A stretch of 55,646 nucleotides of DNA from CAZZKE01 sp964655005. Its GTDB lineage: Bacteria > Pseudomonadota > Alphaproteobacteria > Rhodospirillales > JABHCV01. Below are positions 8,965-17,660 of the stretch, one piece after another. Position numbers and translations under genes: made by a program. A model generated the notes under the pieces. That model searched no databases. It was not told the DNA's origin and was given only the letters and a program-made list of their open reading frames with translations. Within the stretch, counting starts at the first letter, position 1, and the number at the start of each line of letters is the position of its first letter. The stretch covers positions 1 to 55,646 of the forward strand of contig CAZZKE010000012.1 of assembly GCA_964655005.1 (NCBI GenBank). The letters are read 5' to 3'.

Positions 8965-9001
8965 CGAATCAGGACATGTCAATAGTTTGGGATATCAGGC
9001 C

Positions 9002-9988
9002 ATGTATGTGGTGACCGGCGGGGCCGGGTTTATCGGCTCGAACATCGTCGCGGCCCTGGAGGATCGCGGCATGGGTAAAATTGTCGTCTGCGACCGGCTC
9101 GGCACGGGCGAGCAGTGGCGCAATGTGGCCAAAAGGGGGTTGACCAATCTGGTGCCGCCGGAAGACCTGTTCGAGTATCTGGGAGGCAACGAATTCGGCA
9201 TCCGGGGAATTATTCATATGGGCGCCATCTCGTCGACCACGGAGACCGACGCCGACCTGATTTTCGCTAACAACTTCAAGCTGTCTTTGCGGCTTTGGGA
9301 TTGGTGCACGTCGCATCACGTTTCATATATCTATGCGTCTTCGGCGGCTACCTACGGCGACGGCGGCCAGGGCTTTTCCGATGACGCGTCGCCGGCGGCG
9401 CTGGCCGAACTTCGCCCGCTTAATCCCTATGGCTGGAGCAAGCACCTGTTCGACCGCCGGGTCGCCCGGATGCTGGAAAACGAAGAACCGACGCCGCCGC
9501 AGTGGGCCGGGCTTAAATTCTTCAACGTCTACGGGCCGAACGAATATCACAAGGGCTCGATGCAAAGCGTCGCCGCGAAAGTCTTTCGCGATGCCAGCGC
9601 CGGCAAGGCGGCGACGTTGTTTCAATCCCATAATCCCGACTATCCCGACGGCGGCCAGTCACGTGATTTTATATTCGTCGATGACTGCGTCGATGTAGTG
9701 CTGTGGCTGCTTGAGCATCCCGAAGTCAGCGGCCTGTTCAATTGCGGCACCGGCCAGGCCCGGTCGTTCCATGATCTGGTTACCGCCGTCTATGCCGCCA
9801 TGGGCCGCGAACCGGAAATAAATTTCGTGCCGACACCCGTTGAAATCCGTGACAAATATCAGTATTTCACCGAGGCCCGGATGGCCAAGCTGGCCGCTGC
9901 CGGTTACGGCAAGCCATTTACTTCGCTGGAACATGGCGTCGCCGCATATGTTGGCGATTTCCTGGCGGCGGCGGATCCGTACCGTTAA
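9002..9988 (+). CDS. hldD: ADP-L-glycero-D-manno-heptose 6-epimerase
   Basis: This enzyme inverts C6 of ADP-D-glycero-manno-heptose to give the ADP-L-heptose used in the LPS inner core. It is an extended short-chain dehydrogenase of 328 residues: NADP-binding TGGAGFIGSN at the start, the family motif MGAISSTTETD, a catalytic YGWSK, the serine segment YASSAATYG, and FFNVYGPNEYHKGSM. The open frame extends far upstream, but the family starts at the ATG at 9002 (MYVVTGGAGFIG), with GGGA about 9 bases before it. It heads a long plus-strand run with lgt 17 bases downstream. Confidence 0.95.
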   Translation: MYVVTGGAGFIGSNIVAALEDRGMGKIVVCDRLGTGEQWRNVAKRGLTNLVPPEDLFEYLGGNEFGIRGIIHMGAISSTTETDADLIFANNFKLSLRLWDWCTSHHVSYIYASSAATYGDGGQGFSDDASPAALAELRPLNPYGWSKHLFDRRVARMLENEEPTPPQWAGLKFFNVYGPNEYHKGSMQSVAAKVFRDASAGKAATLFQSHNPDYPDGGQSRDFIFVDDCVDVVLWLLEHPEVSGLFNCGTGQARSFHDLVTAVYAAMGREPEINFVPTPVEIRDKYQYFTEARMAKLAAAGYGKPFTSLEHGVAAYVGDFLAAADPYR

Positions 9989-10005
9989 TTATTCGAGGAA
10001 AATTC

Positions 10006-10806
10006 ATGAGCTTGTTGACAATTCCCTACCCGATCATCGACCCGGTGATCGTGCAAATCGGGCCGTTGGCTATCCGCTGGTATGCGCTGGCCTACATTGG
10101 CGGCCTGCTGCTGGGCTGGCGTTACATGATCCGGCTGGCGGCCAGGCCGCCGCAGGTGGCCAGCCGGGAACAGATCGATGATTTCCTGGTCTGGATGACC
10201 CTTGGCGTGGTGCTGGGTGGGCGTATCGGTTATGTCCTGTTTTATAATTTCGCCTTTTATTCGGCCAATCCGCTGGCCGCGTTGCAGGTTTGGAAGGGCG
10301 GCATGTCGTTTCATGGCGGCCTTCTGGGGGTAGTGGCGGCGGGACTGATTTTCGTCAGGTTACGCAAGATTGATCTGTTGCGATTCGCCGATATTGTCGC
10401 CTGTGCCGCCCCCATCGGGGTTTTCCTGGGGCGTTTGGCGAATTTTATCAATGGCGAATTGATCGGCCGGGTTTCGGATGTTCCGTGGGCCATGGTGTTT
10501 CCCCGCGGTGGGCCGGAACCGCGCCATCCCAGCCAGCTTTACGAGGCGGCGCTGGAAGGTCTGCTGTTATTCGCGGTGCTGTATGTGCTGTCGCGCAGCG
10601 AAAAAATATGGCGGCGTCCCGGTACCTTGACCGGTGTTTTCATCGGCGGATATGGCCTGGCCCGTTCTTTCGTCGAATTTTTCCGCCAGCCCGACAGCCA
10701 ATTGGGATTCCTGGCCGGCGGCGCGACCATGGGGCAGTGGCTGTCGGTGCCGATGGTTCTGATCGGCCTGTTCCTGATCTTCCGGGCCCGCAGGGACAAG
10801 GCCTGA
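10006..10806 (+). CDS. lgt: Prolipoprotein diacylglyceryl transferase Lgt
   Basis: Lgt is an inner-membrane enzyme that transfers diacylglycerol from phosphatidylglycerol to the lipobox cysteine of prelipoproteins, the first step of lipoprotein maturation. It has 266 residues and about seven hydrophobic segments. It contains the essential HGG region (GGMSFHGGLLG) and the Lgt signature GRLANFINGELIGR, followed by RHPSQLYEA. A strong GAGGAAA Shine-Dalgarno precedes the ATG. The stop abuts the next ATG with no gap. BamD and the lipoprotein at 13829 are clients by inference. Confidence 0.97.
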   Translation: MSLLTIPYPIIDPVIVQIGPLAIRWYALAYIGGLLLGWRYMIRLAARPPQVASREQIDDFLVWMTLGVVLGGRIGYVLFYNFAFYSANPLAALQVWKGGMSFHGGLLGVVAAGLIFVRLRKIDLLRFADIVACAAPIGVFLGRLANFINGELIGRVSDVPWAMVFPRGGPEPRHPSQLYEAALEGLLLFAVLYVLSRSEKIWRRPGTLTGVFIGGYGLARSFVEFFRQPDSQLGFLAGGATMGQWLSVPMVLIGLFLIFRARRDKA

Positions 10807-11895
10807 ATGAACCAACTGGAACAATTGATCATCGAGCGCATCCGCAGCAGCCAGCCGCTGAGCGTCGCCGAATACATGGGCCTGGCGCTGGGCCATGCCG
10901 AACACGGCTACTACATGACCGGCGATCCATTCGGCGAGAATGGCGATTTTGTCACGGCCCCGGAAATCAGCCAGATGTTCGGCGAATTGCTAGGCCTGTG
11001 GGCCGCCGTGGTATGGCAGGGTATGGCCGCGCCGGAAAACATAAATCTGGTCGAACTGGGTCCCGGACGGGGAACCCTGATGGCCGATATGCTGCGCGCC
11101 GGATTTGCCGCGACGGGTTTTCACGAGGCCGTTCGGGTCCACATGGTGGAAACCAGTCCGGCCCTGAAAATCCTGCAGCAACAGGCTCTCGAAGGCATCG
11201 ATCTGGCCCGTCCGGCGCAATGGCATAATACCTTCGACAGCCTTCCGGATGGCCCGGCAATCGTTATCGCCAATGAATTTTTCGATGCCCTGCCGATCGA
11301 ACAGTACTTCCACGCCGGGGATTACTGGTGCCCGCGGGTGGTCGATATCAAGCCCGACGGCGACGGCCTGTGTTTCGTCCTGCTGCCGCCGTTCGATGCG
11401 CTGGAATTGCCGCCGGGTTTGCTCGATTCGCCGCCGGATACGGTGGTCGAGGTATGCCCCGCCGGCCTTGATATGGTCGAAAAAATTTCACGGCGCATTA
11501 GCGGCCAGGGCGGGGCCGCGCTGATTATCGATTACGGCCACGGCGAAAGCGGCGTCGGCGATACCCTGCAAGCGGTCAAGAACCACGACCGCCACCATCC
11601 GCTGACCGACCCCGGAGAGGCCGACCTGACGGCTCATGTCGATTTTGGGGCGCTGGGCCAGCGGGCGTTCGCCAGCGGCGCCCGGGCCCATGGCGTGGTC
11701 GGCCAGGGCGCCTTTCTGGAACGGCTGGGCATCCATGAACGGGCCGAAGCCCTGATGGCCAACGCCTCCGCCGAACAGGCCGAAGATATAACCGCTGCCG
11801 TGGGGCGTTTGACCGGGGCCGCCGAAATGGGCGAACTGTTCAAGGTCATGGCGATTACCGGCATCGACGCGCCGCCGCCGCCCGGGTTCGGGTAA
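10807..11895 (+). CDS. MidA/NDUFAF7-family SAM-dependent methyltransferase
   Basis: A 362-residue class I methyltransferase of the DUF185/MidA family; the mitochondrial member NDUFAF7 methylates an arginine of complex I subunit NDUFS2. Family marks are LGHAEHGYYMTGDPFG, NGDFVTAPEISQMFGE, the SAM-binding VELGPGRGTLMADML, and the ANEFFDALPIEQY segment. Later come the IIDYGHGESGVGDTLQAVKNH and LTAHVDFGAL motifs. It starts directly at the lgt stop and is followed 4 bases later by pgeF, so it is part of this operon. A role in complex I maturation is family-based inference; no complex I gene is in the window. Confidence 0.88.
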   Translation: MNQLEQLIIERIRSSQPLSVAEYMGLALGHAEHGYYMTGDPFGENGDFVTAPEISQMFGELLGLWAAVVWQGMAAPENINLVELGPGRGTLMADMLRAGFAATGFHEAVRVHMVETSPALKILQQQALEGIDLARPAQWHNTFDSLPDGPAIVIANEFFDALPIEQYFHAGDYWCPRVVDIKPDGDGLCFVLLPPFDALELPPGLLDSPPDTVVEVCPAGLDMVEKISRRISGQGGAALIIDYGHGESGVGDTLQAVKNHDRHHPLTDPGEADLTAHVDFGALGQRAFASGARAHGVVGQGAFLERLGIHERAEALMANASAEQAEDITAAVGRLTGAAEMGELFKVMAITGIDAPPPPGFG

Positions 11896-11899
11896 GCCG

Positions 11900-12670
11900 A
11901 TGTACACCGCCACCAACCTAGCCGGGGTGGCCGGGCTGCGGCATGGATTTTTCAGCCGCCGGGGCGGTGTCAGCGGCGGCCCGTTCGAAGGCCTGAATTG
12001 TGGTTACGGTTCCGATGACGACCGCCACAGCGTCACCGAAAACCGCCGTCTGGCCCTGGCCCGCCTGGGCGCCGGGAACGGGCAGTTGGTAACCGTCTGG
12101 CAGACTCATTCCAATGACGTCGTTTGCGTGGATGATCCGTGGCCGCCGTCATCGGCGCCGCAGGCCGACGCCATGGTGACTTCGCGGCCCGGCCTGGTGC
12201 TGGGAATTCTGACCGCCGACTGCGCGCCGGTGCTGTTCGCCGACAAACATGCCGGCGTTATCGGCGCCGCCCATGCCGGCTGGCGCGGGGCGCGTTCCGG
12301 GGTGCTTGAAAAATGCGTCGAAACGATGCTGAAAGCGGGGGCCGAGGCCAACCGTATACGCGCCGCCGTCGGCCCCTGCATCGGCCAGGCGTCATATCGG
12401 GTGGGGCCGGAATTTCTGGCGCGTTTTGTCGAAGATAACCGGGATAACGAGCGGTTCTTCATGCCAGCGCCGGAACCGGGCGGCGCCCTGTTCGATCTTG
12501 GTGGCTATGTCATGGGGCGGTTGGCGGCGATCGGGCTGGCCTCTCATGAAATACTGGGTCACGATACCTGCGCCGATGCGGAAGGCTTCTACAGCTACCG
12601 TCGCGGCGTCCTGGCCGGTGCTCCCGACTATGGCCGGTTGCTGTCGGCCATAGTCTTTATGGAGGGTTGA
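11900..12670 (+). CDS. pgeF: Peptidoglycan editing factor PgeF (laccase-like, YfiH family)
   Basis: A 256-residue member of the multicopper-oxidase-like YfiH family. E. coli PgeF removes wrongly incorporated residues (L-Ser for L-Ala) from peptidoglycan precursors; other members have purine nucleoside phosphorylase or polyphenol oxidase activity. Metal-site motifs are present: WQTHSNDV, ILTADCAPVLFAD and AAHAGWRG, with the family end region GRLLSAI. It lies 4 bases after the methyltransferase gene and its stop is 2 bases before the next start. Family assignment is firm, in vivo substrate less so. Confidence 0.9.
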   Translation: MYTATNLAGVAGLRHGFFSRRGGVSGGPFEGLNCGYGSDDDRHSVTENRRLALARLGAGNGQLVTVWQTHSNDVVCVDDPWPPSSAPQADAMVTSRPGLVLGILTADCAPVLFADKHAGVIGAAHAGWRGARSGVLEKCVETMLKAGAEANRIRAAVGPCIGQASYRVGPEFLARFVEDNRDNERFFMPAPEPGGALFDLGGYVMGRLAAIGLASHEILGHDTCADAEGFYSYRRGVLAGAPDYGRLLSAIVFMEG

Positions 12671-12672
12671 AC

Positions 12673-13824
12673 GTGCCCCTGCATTTCGGCATCGAAGAGC
12701 TGGCCCGGCGGCGCTCTCGCGCCTGTAGCGCCATGGCCGCGCGCGGCCTGGACGGCCTGCTGATCTTCCGTCAGGAAAGCATGTTCTACCTGACCGGCTA
12801 CGACACCTTCGGTTACGTCTATTTCCAGTGCCTGTATCTGGGCGCCGACGGCGCCATGACCCTGCTGACCCGGGCGCCGGACCTGCGTCAGGCTCGCTAT
12901 ACCTCGGTAATCGACGATATCCGTATCTGGATCGACGGGACGGACGCCGATCCGGCGCGGCAACTTGCCGATATTCTGCAAGGCCATGGCTGCCGAGGCC
13001 GGCGTTTGGGGGTCGAATGGCAGGCTTACGGCCTGACGGCGTGGGATGGGCGGCGACTGTCGGCGGCGCTGGACGGCTTCTGTGCGACCGATAACGCCTC
13101 CGACCTGATCAGCCGCCTGCGGCTGGTCAAAAGCCCGGCGGAAATGGTTTTCGTGCGCCGCGCCGCCGAATTGGCCGATGATGCCTATGACGAAGCGGTA
13201 CGGCTGGCCGAACCGGGGGCCTTCGAAGGCGATATACTGGCCGCCATGCAGTCGGCGGTGTTCCGGGGCGGCGGCGATGATCCGGCCAACGAAACGATAA
13301 TCGGCTCCGGCCCAGGCGCCTTGCTGTGCCGCTATTTCAGCGGCCGGCGGCATCTCGACGCCGACGACCAGCTAACCCTGGAATGGGCCGGCGTGTATCG
13401 CCACTATCATGCCTGCATGATGCGCACCATCCGCATCGGCCGGCCGCCGGGGCGGCAACTGGCCTTGTATGACGCCGCCCTTGAGGCGCTGGACGCGGTG
13501 CGCCGGGCGCTGCGCCCGGGCCGACCGGTCGGCGAAGCATTTGACGCCCACGCCGGGGTGCTCGACGCCCATGGCCTGTCCGGCCATCGCCTCAACGCCT
13601 GTGGCTACAGCCTGGGTACGACGTTTGCGCCGAACTGGATGGATTGGCCCATGCTGTATCACGGTAATCCGGTGACGGCGGCCCCCGACATGGTGTTTTT
13701 CCTGCATATGATTATTTTCGATAGCGATGCCGGGCTGGCCATGACCCTTGGCGAAACGGTGCGGGTGACGGATACCGTGCCGGAACGGCTGTCCCGTTCA
13801 TCACTTGATCTGATAATAAAATAA
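12673..13824 (+). CDS. Creatinase/M24-fold protein, DoeA-like, metal ligands replaced
   Basis: A 383-residue pita-bread-fold protein: an N-terminal creatinase domain (DGLLIFRQESMFYLTGYDTFG) and a C-terminal M24 domain (from about 150, LRLVKSPAEM). Where metallopeptidases have two Asp ligands in D-x-G...SD-x-TRT, this one has LEWAGVYRHYHACMMRTI, with Glu and Cys at those places. This suggests a metal-independent hydrolase of the creatinase/ectoine-hydrolase type rather than Xaa-Pro aminopeptidase. The GYSLGTTFAPNWMDW segment also resembles that subgroup. I chose the GTG at 12673 because GGAGGG (12661-12666) sits 6 bases upstream; a TTG at 12667 is the alternative. The substrate is unknown. Confidence 0.75.
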   Translation: MPLHFGIEELARRRSRACSAMAARGLDGLLIFRQESMFYLTGYDTFGYVYFQCLYLGADGAMTLLTRAPDLRQARYTSVIDDIRIWIDGTDADPARQLADILQGHGCRGRRLGVEWQAYGLTAWDGRRLSAALDGFCATDNASDLISRLRLVKSPAEMVFVRRAAELADDAYDEAVRLAEPGAFEGDILAAMQSAVFRGGGDDPANETIIGSGPGALLCRYFSGRRHLDADDQLTLEWAGVYRHYHACMMRTIRIGRPPGRQLALYDAALEALDAVRRALRPGRPVGEAFDAHAGVLDAHGLSGHRLNACGYSLGTTFAPNWMDWPMLYHGNPVTAAPDMVFFLHMIIFDSDAGLAMTLGETVRVTDTVPERLSRSSLDLIIK

Positions 13825-13828
13825 TCCC

Positions 13829-14773
13829 ATGCCGTACTTTTTTTTCATCCTGGCCGCCGCGTTGCAGCTGGTGGCTGCCTGCGCCCCCGGCGAAGATGTC
13901 TTCACCCTGCCGCCGCCGGTCCCGAAAACGGAAATCAGCCGGACGATCCAGGTGCGGGTCGATCTGGTTCAGGGGCCGGCCCTGCCGATGGCCCGGCTGC
14001 TGTCGAAATCCGTCGCCGACGGTCTGGTCGATCAGGGCGTGGCCGCCACCGTGGATGAAGACGCCACCGCCGCATATGTGCTGAAAGGCCGCGCCGAGGC
14101 CAACTGGGACGACAGCCGGGTGCCCTTCGTCATGCTGATCTACTGGACCCTTAGCGATCGGTCCGGCAATCGGGTCGGGGCCTATACGCAAGGTGTCCGG
14201 GGCGCCCGCTGGAAGTGGCAGTACGGCGACCCCAAAATAATCCGGGCGGTCGGCAGTGGCGCCGCCAGGCCGGTGTCTTCGATGATCCTGGGCAGACGGA
14301 AGTCGCCGCTGCCGTTGCTGCTGATCGGCGCCGGCATTCTGGTCAGGCCGGTAACCGGCGCCCCCGGCGACGGCAACGGCGTACTGACCGGCGCCATCAG
14401 GTCGGCGCTGCGGGCGGCGGATGTGCTGATTACCGAAGACCGCCGGCAGGCCAGCGTCGTGCTCGATGGCGCGGTCGATATCCGGTCTTTGGGAGACGGC
14501 CGCGACCGGGTGACAATAACCTGGACCATCAGCACCCTGGGCGGCTTCGAGGTTGGCCGGGCGATCCAGGAAAATACCGTGGCGGCGAACAGTCTGGACG
14601 AATCGTGGGCCGCCGAAGCCCCGAAAATCGCCAGGGCGGCGATGGGTGGCGTCGAACGTATTCTCAGAACCGGTAATTCCGGAACCGGGGCGGGGTCACG
14701 AAGCGGTGGCGGACCGCCGGCGCCCTCAAATATCAGACAACTGCCGGGCCGTGCGCCGCCGCCACCGGAATAA
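13829..14773 (+). CDS. Putative lipoprotein with a duplicated domain
   Basis: I do not recognise a named family. The protein has 314 residues, a lipoprotein signal with lipobox VAAC (Cys18), and a Gly/Pro-rich tail ending in PPPPE. The body contains the same unit twice. Residues 49-125 include VLKGRAEANWDDSRVPFVML, then YWTLSDRSGNRVGAYTQ. Residues 175-251 include VLDGAVDIRSLGDGRDRVTI, then TWTISTLGGFEVGRAIQ. Each unit begins with a helix (LLSKSVADGLVDQGV; LTGAIRSALRAADVL). It starts 4 bases after the M24 gene and lies upstream of prs. Likely an envelope lipoprotein, matured with lgt in the same operon; function unknown. Confidence 0.7.
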   Translation: MPYFFFILAAALQLVAACAPGEDVFTLPPPVPKTEISRTIQVRVDLVQGPALPMARLLSKSVADGLVDQGVAATVDEDATAAYVLKGRAEANWDDSRVPFVMLIYWTLSDRSGNRVGAYTQGVRGARWKWQYGDPKIIRAVGSGAARPVSSMILGRRKSPLPLLLIGAGILVRPVTGAPGDGNGVLTGAIRSALRAADVLITEDRRQASVVLDGAVDIRSLGDGRDRVTITWTISTLGGFEVGRAIQENTVAANSLDESWAAEAPKIARAAMGGVERILRTGNSGTGAGSRSGGGPPAPSNIRQLPGRAPPPPE

Positions 14774-14871
14774 CGGGGTATTCATTGTTACGGAAGGTTT
14801 ACAGAAGATATGGGCGCTGATAAGTTCCCGCTTATTCGCGAAGATTCAGTGTCCGAAGGGGGACAGAGACT

Positions 14872-15804
14872 ATGAAAGTCGTTTCCGGCAATAGCAACAA
14901 GCCGCTTGCCGAAGCTATATCCGCCTATCTGAACCTGCCGCTGACCAAGGCCAGTATCCGCCGTTTTTCGGATATGGAAATATTTGTCGAAATTCAGGAA
15001 AACGTCCGTGGCGAGGACGTCTTTGTGATCCAGTCGACTTCCTATCCGGCCAATGACAACCTGATGGAATTGCTGGTCGCCATGGACGCCCTGAAGCGCG
15101 GTTCGGCCCGCCGCATCACCGCCGTCATTCCATATTTCGGATACGCCAGGCAGGACCGCAAATCCGGCCCGCGGACACCCATATCGGCCAAGATGGTGGC
15201 CAACCTGATCACCACGGCGGGGGCCGACCGGGTCCTGACCATGGATTTGCACGCCGGGCAAATCCAGGGGTTTTTCGACATTCCGGTCGATAACCTTTAT
15301 GCCGCGCCGGTCCTGACCAAGGATATCGAGGAAACCAGGAACGGCGAAGGACTGGTCGTTGTCTCGCCCGATGTCGGCGGCGTGGTTCGCGCCCGGGCGC
15401 TGGCCAAGCGGCTGAGCGCCGATCTGGCGATCATCGACAAACGCCGCGAAAAAGCGGGCGTTTCGGAAGTAATGAACATTATCGGAACGGTCGATGAACG
15501 GCACTGCATCCTGGTCGATGATATCGTCGATTCCTCTGGAACCCTGTGCAACGCCGCCGTGGCGCTGAAGGAAAAAGGCGCTTCTTCGGTGTCGGCCTAT
15601 GTTACCCATGGCGTGCTGTCGGGCGGCGCCGTGGCGCGGGTGTCATCGTCGCCGATGGATAGTCTGGTGGTCACCGACAGCATCCAGGCGACAGAGGCGA
15701 TGCGGGTTTCCCACAACATCCGGCAGTTGACCATCGCCCCGTTGATCGCCGAGGCGATCCGCCGGATCAGCGACGAAAGCTCGGTTTCCAGCCTGTTTGA
15801 TTGA
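14872..15804 (+). CDS. prs: Ribose-phosphate pyrophosphokinase (PRPP synthase)
   Basis: Prs makes PRPP from ribose 5-phosphate and ATP for nucleotide, histidine and tryptophan synthesis. It has 310 residues with all class I motifs: FSDMEIFVEI, the PYFGYARQDRK flexible loop, the TMDLHAGQIQGFFDIP segment, and the PRPP-binding loop VDDIVDSSGT. A strong GGGGGA ribosome binding site precedes the ATG. The 98 bases upstream are the largest gap in this run, so prs may have its own promoter. It is convergent with dctM, 17 bases away, with no obvious terminator. Confidence 0.98.
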   Translation: MKVVSGNSNKPLAEAISAYLNLPLTKASIRRFSDMEIFVEIQENVRGEDVFVIQSTSYPANDNLMELLVAMDALKRGSARRITAVIPYFGYARQDRKSGPRTPISAKMVANLITTAGADRVLTMDLHAGQIQGFFDIPVDNLYAAPVLTKDIEETRNGEGLVVVSPDVGGVVRARALAKRLSADLAIIDKRREKAGVSEVMNIIGTVDERHCILVDDIVDSSGTLCNAAVALKEKGASSVSAYVTHGVLSGGAVARVSSSPMDSLVVTDSIQATEAMRVSHNIRQLTIAPLIAEAIRRISDESSVSSLFD

Positions 15805-15821
15805 TTTCAAAGGGCATTTGA

Positions 15822-17111
15822 TTAACGCCCGAATCCGGCGACGGCCGGCAGCCACAGCGCCAATTGTGGAAAAAACAGCACCAGCGCCAGCCCCGCCAGC
15901 ATCAACCCAACATATGGGATCACGCCGCGGATAATCTCGCCGATTGGCGCTTTGGCGATACCCTTGATGACGAAAAGGTTCATGCCGACCGGCGGCGTGA
16001 TCAAGGCCAGTTCAAGATTTATCATCAGCAGGATGCCGTACCAGATGGGATTGATGCCAAGTTCAAGCATGACCGGGAAAATAATCGGCGTAGTGATCAG
16101 AATGATCGAGATGGTTTCGAGAAACATCCCCAGGACGAACACCACGGCCATCACGATGAGCACGAACATCATCGGACTGGCCCCCAGCGCGACCACCGAT
16201 TCCATGAGTTCAAACGGCAGCCGGATGATGGTTACGGCGTGTCCGAACATCGCCGCCGTGGCCAGAATCATGAACAGCATGGCCGTCGTGCGCACGGTTT
16301 CGAAGGCCGTGTCGTAAAGGTCTTTCAGGCCGAAATTACGGTACACCAGGGCGCCTACCAGCAGGGCGTATATGCAGCCGATGGCGGCGGCTTCCGTGGC
16401 CGTGAACAGGCCCATGTAAATGCCGCCCAGGACCAGCGGCGGCATCAGCAGGGCCCAGATCGATTTCCTGATTGCCGCCACGCAGGCGGCGCCGCCAATC
16501 CACGGTTGGCGTTTGACATCACCCTGGTAGGAAGCCTCCGCCATGCAGTAGGCGGCGAAGATAAAGGCGACGATCAGGCCCGGAATCAGGCCGGCCAGAA
16601 ACAGCGCCCCGATCGATGTTTCGGTGACGATGGCATAGAGGATCAACGGACCCGATGGCGGAATCAGGATGCCCAGCGTACCGCCGGCGGCGACCACGCC
16701 ATAGGCGGTGCTGCCCCGGTAGCCGAAGCGTTTCATCTGCGGAATTGCGGTGCTGCCGATGGTCAGCGCGGTGGCCACGGACGAGCCCGAAATCGCCGCG
16801 AAAATGGTGCACGACAGAACCGTGGCGACCCCCAGCCCACCCGACAGATGGCCGACCAGGGAATTCGCCGCCTCGTACAGGTCATCGACCACCCGGGTCC
16901 GGATCATCACATGGGCCATGAACGCGAACAACGGAATGGCCGACAGCAGTTCGTTATCAAGCTTGCCGAAGACGGTTTCGCCGACGCTGCCGATGCTGCC
17001 TTCGGTCACCAGCATCAGGACAATGGAGGCCAGCCCCAAACCGGCAAAAATAGGCATACCGCTAAGCAGCAGCAAGACCAGACCAAGCAGGATGACGGCG
17101 GTTAGAAGCAA
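15822..17111 (-). CDS. dctM: TRAP transporter large permease, DctM family
   Basis: This is the 12-TM ion-coupled subunit of a TRAP importer for organic acids. It contains family segments such as SGSSVATALTIGSTAIPQM, GILIPPSGPLILYAIV and the C-terminal ITPPVGMNLFVIKGIA. No ATG is available. I prefer the TTG at 17111, one base after the dctQ stop and preceded by GGAAAA, giving 429 residues. A TTG at 17138 would overlap dctQ by 26 bases. It is the last gene of the PEBP-lyase-dctPQM unit. Confidence 0.92.
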   Translation of the reverse strand: MLLTAVILLGLVLLLLSGMPIFAGLGLASIVLMLVTEGSIGSVGETVFGKLDNELLSAIPLFAFMAHVMIRTRVVDDLYEAANSLVGHLSGGLGVATVLSCTIFAAISGSSVATALTIGSTAIPQMKRFGYRGSTAYGVVAAGGTLGILIPPSGPLILYAIVTETSIGALFLAGLIPGLIVAFIFAAYCMAEASYQGDVKRQPWIGGAACVAAIRKSIWALLMPPLVLGGIYMGLFTATEAAAIGCIYALLVGALVYRNFGLKDLYDTAFETVRTTAMLFMILATAAMFGHAVTIIRLPFELMESVVALGASPMMFVLIVMAVVFVLGMFLETISIILITTPIIFPVMLELGINPIWYGILLMINLELALITPPVGMNLFVIKGIAKAPIGEIIRGVIPYVGLMLAGLALVLFFPQLALWLPAVAGFGR

Positions 17112-17112
17112 T

Positions 17113-17646
17113 TTATTTTCCGGATATCTGACGGACAATGCGCACGATGGCCACCAGCAATAGTAAAACGCCGCCGACCACCATGCTTGATTCCGGAATC
17201 CACATCGGTACTTCCAGATAGCCGTTCGAGACGATGTCGAAATTGTATGAATAATCGAGCGTCGAGCGGGCCCCGGCCAGCAACGTCAGGGCGACGGCGA
17301 TAATCGCCAGATTACCCCATATTCCGATAATTTTTTTCACCACGCCACGGCGCGTCGCGGTCAGCAGGTCGATCGCGATATGTTCGTCCCGGCGCAGCGT
17401 TTCGGCGGCCCCGAACATGACAATCGCGACTACCAGATAGCCGGTCAGTTCGTCCGTCCAGGTCAGCGGGGTGTTGAAGAAATACCGTTGCACCACGCTG
17501 TAACCGATAACCGCCAGCATGACGATCAGCAAAACCGCGCCAATCCGGGCGGCCAGCAGCGACAGGCCGCCGATTGCGGAAAATAAAAATGAGGAGACGC
17601 GATGCGCCCCCCCATCTTCATTCGCGTGGGGCTTGGAATTTTTCAC
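17113..17646 (-). CDS. dctQ: TRAP transporter small permease, DctQ family
   Basis: This 4-TM small subunit scaffolds the large permease. It has 177 residues with hydrophobic segments near 30-50, 65-80, 105-122 and 150-170. The family pattern VQRYFFNTPLTWTDELTGYL is followed by FGAAETLRRDEHIAIDLL. The start is a GTG at 17646, 14 bases after the dctP stop; no better start is visible. It lies between dctP and dctM, the classical dctPQM order. Confidence 0.9.
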   Translation of the reverse strand: MKNSKPHANEDGGAHRVSSFLFSAIGGLSLLAARIGAVLLIVMLAVIGYSVVQRYFFNTPLTWTDELTGYLVVAIVMFGAAETLRRDEHIAIDLLTATRRGVVKKIIGIWGNLAIIAVALTLLAGARSTLDYSYNFDIVSNGYLEVPMWIPESSMVVGGVLLLLVAIVRIVRQISGK

Positions 17647-17660
17647 TTAAATCAAGCCGA

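Noticed and set aside
8546..9001. Upstream extension of the hldD reading frame by about 150 codons
   Set aside because: The extension runs antisense through ubiK and through the promoter region; the family N-terminus starts at 9002.
15864..17105. 413-codon plus-strand frame rich in His, Gln, Asp and Arg
   Set aside because: It is the exact complement of dctM; hydrophobic codons read backwards give this composition. dctM has clear family motifs and operon context.
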